64,000 bases of DNA from Athripsodes cinereus (Eukaryota; Arthropoda; Insecta; Trichoptera; Leptoceridae): contig OX388319.1 of NCBI GenBank assembly GCA_947579605.1, forward strand, positions 24,069,447 to 24,133,446. The letters are read 5' to 3'. A program made the translations under genes and the position numbers. The notes below the pieces were generated by a model that was not told where the DNA came from, made no database searches, and saw only the letters and a program-made list of their open reading frames with translations. How positions within the stretch are numbered: position 1 is the stretch's first letter; each line of letters begins with the position of its first letter. This document shows positions 63,700 through 64,000 of the stretch, in pieces.

Positions 63700-64000
63700 T
63701 ACAAATGCCATTCAATAGCGCTGCAACACTTATTTTCCGTGAAGATACGGGTTGCCACATCACACCTTTGCTGGAAAAGTTACACCAGTTAAGAGTAGGT
63801 GAAAGGGTCCAAAACAAACTGTGCCTTATAGTCTACAAAGGTTTGAACAAAATGGCACCTCAGTCACTTTCTGAACTCTGTGTTCTCAAAACATCTGCAA
63901 GTAGACATCTACACTCAGCTAAGACATCCACCAACAACATGCTGGATGAAAACAACAGAGCAAACAAGTCCTGCTTCTATGATAGGGCTTTTGGCGTCGT
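63700..64000 (+). mobile_element. CR1/Jockey-type LINE RT fragment, cut by the window end
   Basis: Across small shifts the translation gives LLEKLHQLRVGERVQNKLCL, IVYKGLNKMAPQSLSELCVL, KTSASRHLHSAKTSTNNMLD and CFYDRAFGV. It is the same C-terminal LINE protein seen at 59,262-59,800. It continues beyond the window. Confidence 0.72.

Overview
The window looks like a stretch of an AT-rich insect chromosome, most probably a moth or butterfly. Spliced genes with GT-AG introns (brainiac-like, leucine-rich-repeat), R1-clade and RTE-like LINEs, piggyBac, pogo and hAT elements, and short motifs such as taggtacctacct point that way. The species cannot be named from the sequence. There is no rRNA, tRNA gene or CRISPR array, and no sign of bacterial gene organisation.

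Two host genes stand out, both on the minus strand. At 15,658-16,731 lie the first two coding exons of a brainiac-like beta-1,3-glycosyltransferase; the exon that should follow was not found. At 57,284-62,959 lie seven clean exons, with matching intron phases, of a leucine-rich-repeat type I membrane protein. It ends soon after its membrane segment with no TIR domain and may be the halfway/singed wings 2 protein. Two more possible host exons, at 617-747 and 43,093-43,364, are tentative.

Nearly everything else is mobile DNA, much of it nested, and insertion order can be read from target-site duplications. 0-4.5 kb: a ribozyme-bearing palindrome and LINE/pogo scraps. 4.5-11.5 kb: two tandem units of a gag-only gypsy-type element, each holding insertions the other lacks (hAT MITE; an intact RTE-like LINE and a Tigger-type MITE). 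11.6-19.9 kb: SINEs, MITEs, a higher-order minisatellite and the brainiac-like exons. 19.98-23.73 kb: a copia-type element with LTRs identical by eye but no integrase core. 24.4-32 kb: a gypsy-like relic split by a 5.3-kb R1-clade LINE with a 15-bp duplication. 32-36.5 kb: pogo, RTE, RNase H and BEL/Pao relics. 36.58-40.35 kb: a nearly complete pogo/Tigger element. 41-49 kb: a graveyard of hAT, piggyBac, pogo and LINE pieces, including a calexcitin cDNA fused to a LINE tail. 50.04-55.58 kb: a hAT transposon with an uninterrupted transposase gene, sitting inside a LINE relic. 56-64 kb: the leucine-rich-repeat gene with repeats in its introns.

The most unusual signals are five hammerhead-ribozyme-like cores of the kind known from Penelope-like elements (two as an inverted pair, one in an insert with a 9-bp duplication), the calexcitin-LINE chimera, the shared 3' tail of an RTE-like LINE and a short SINE-like family, and the defective copia element with unmutated LTRs.
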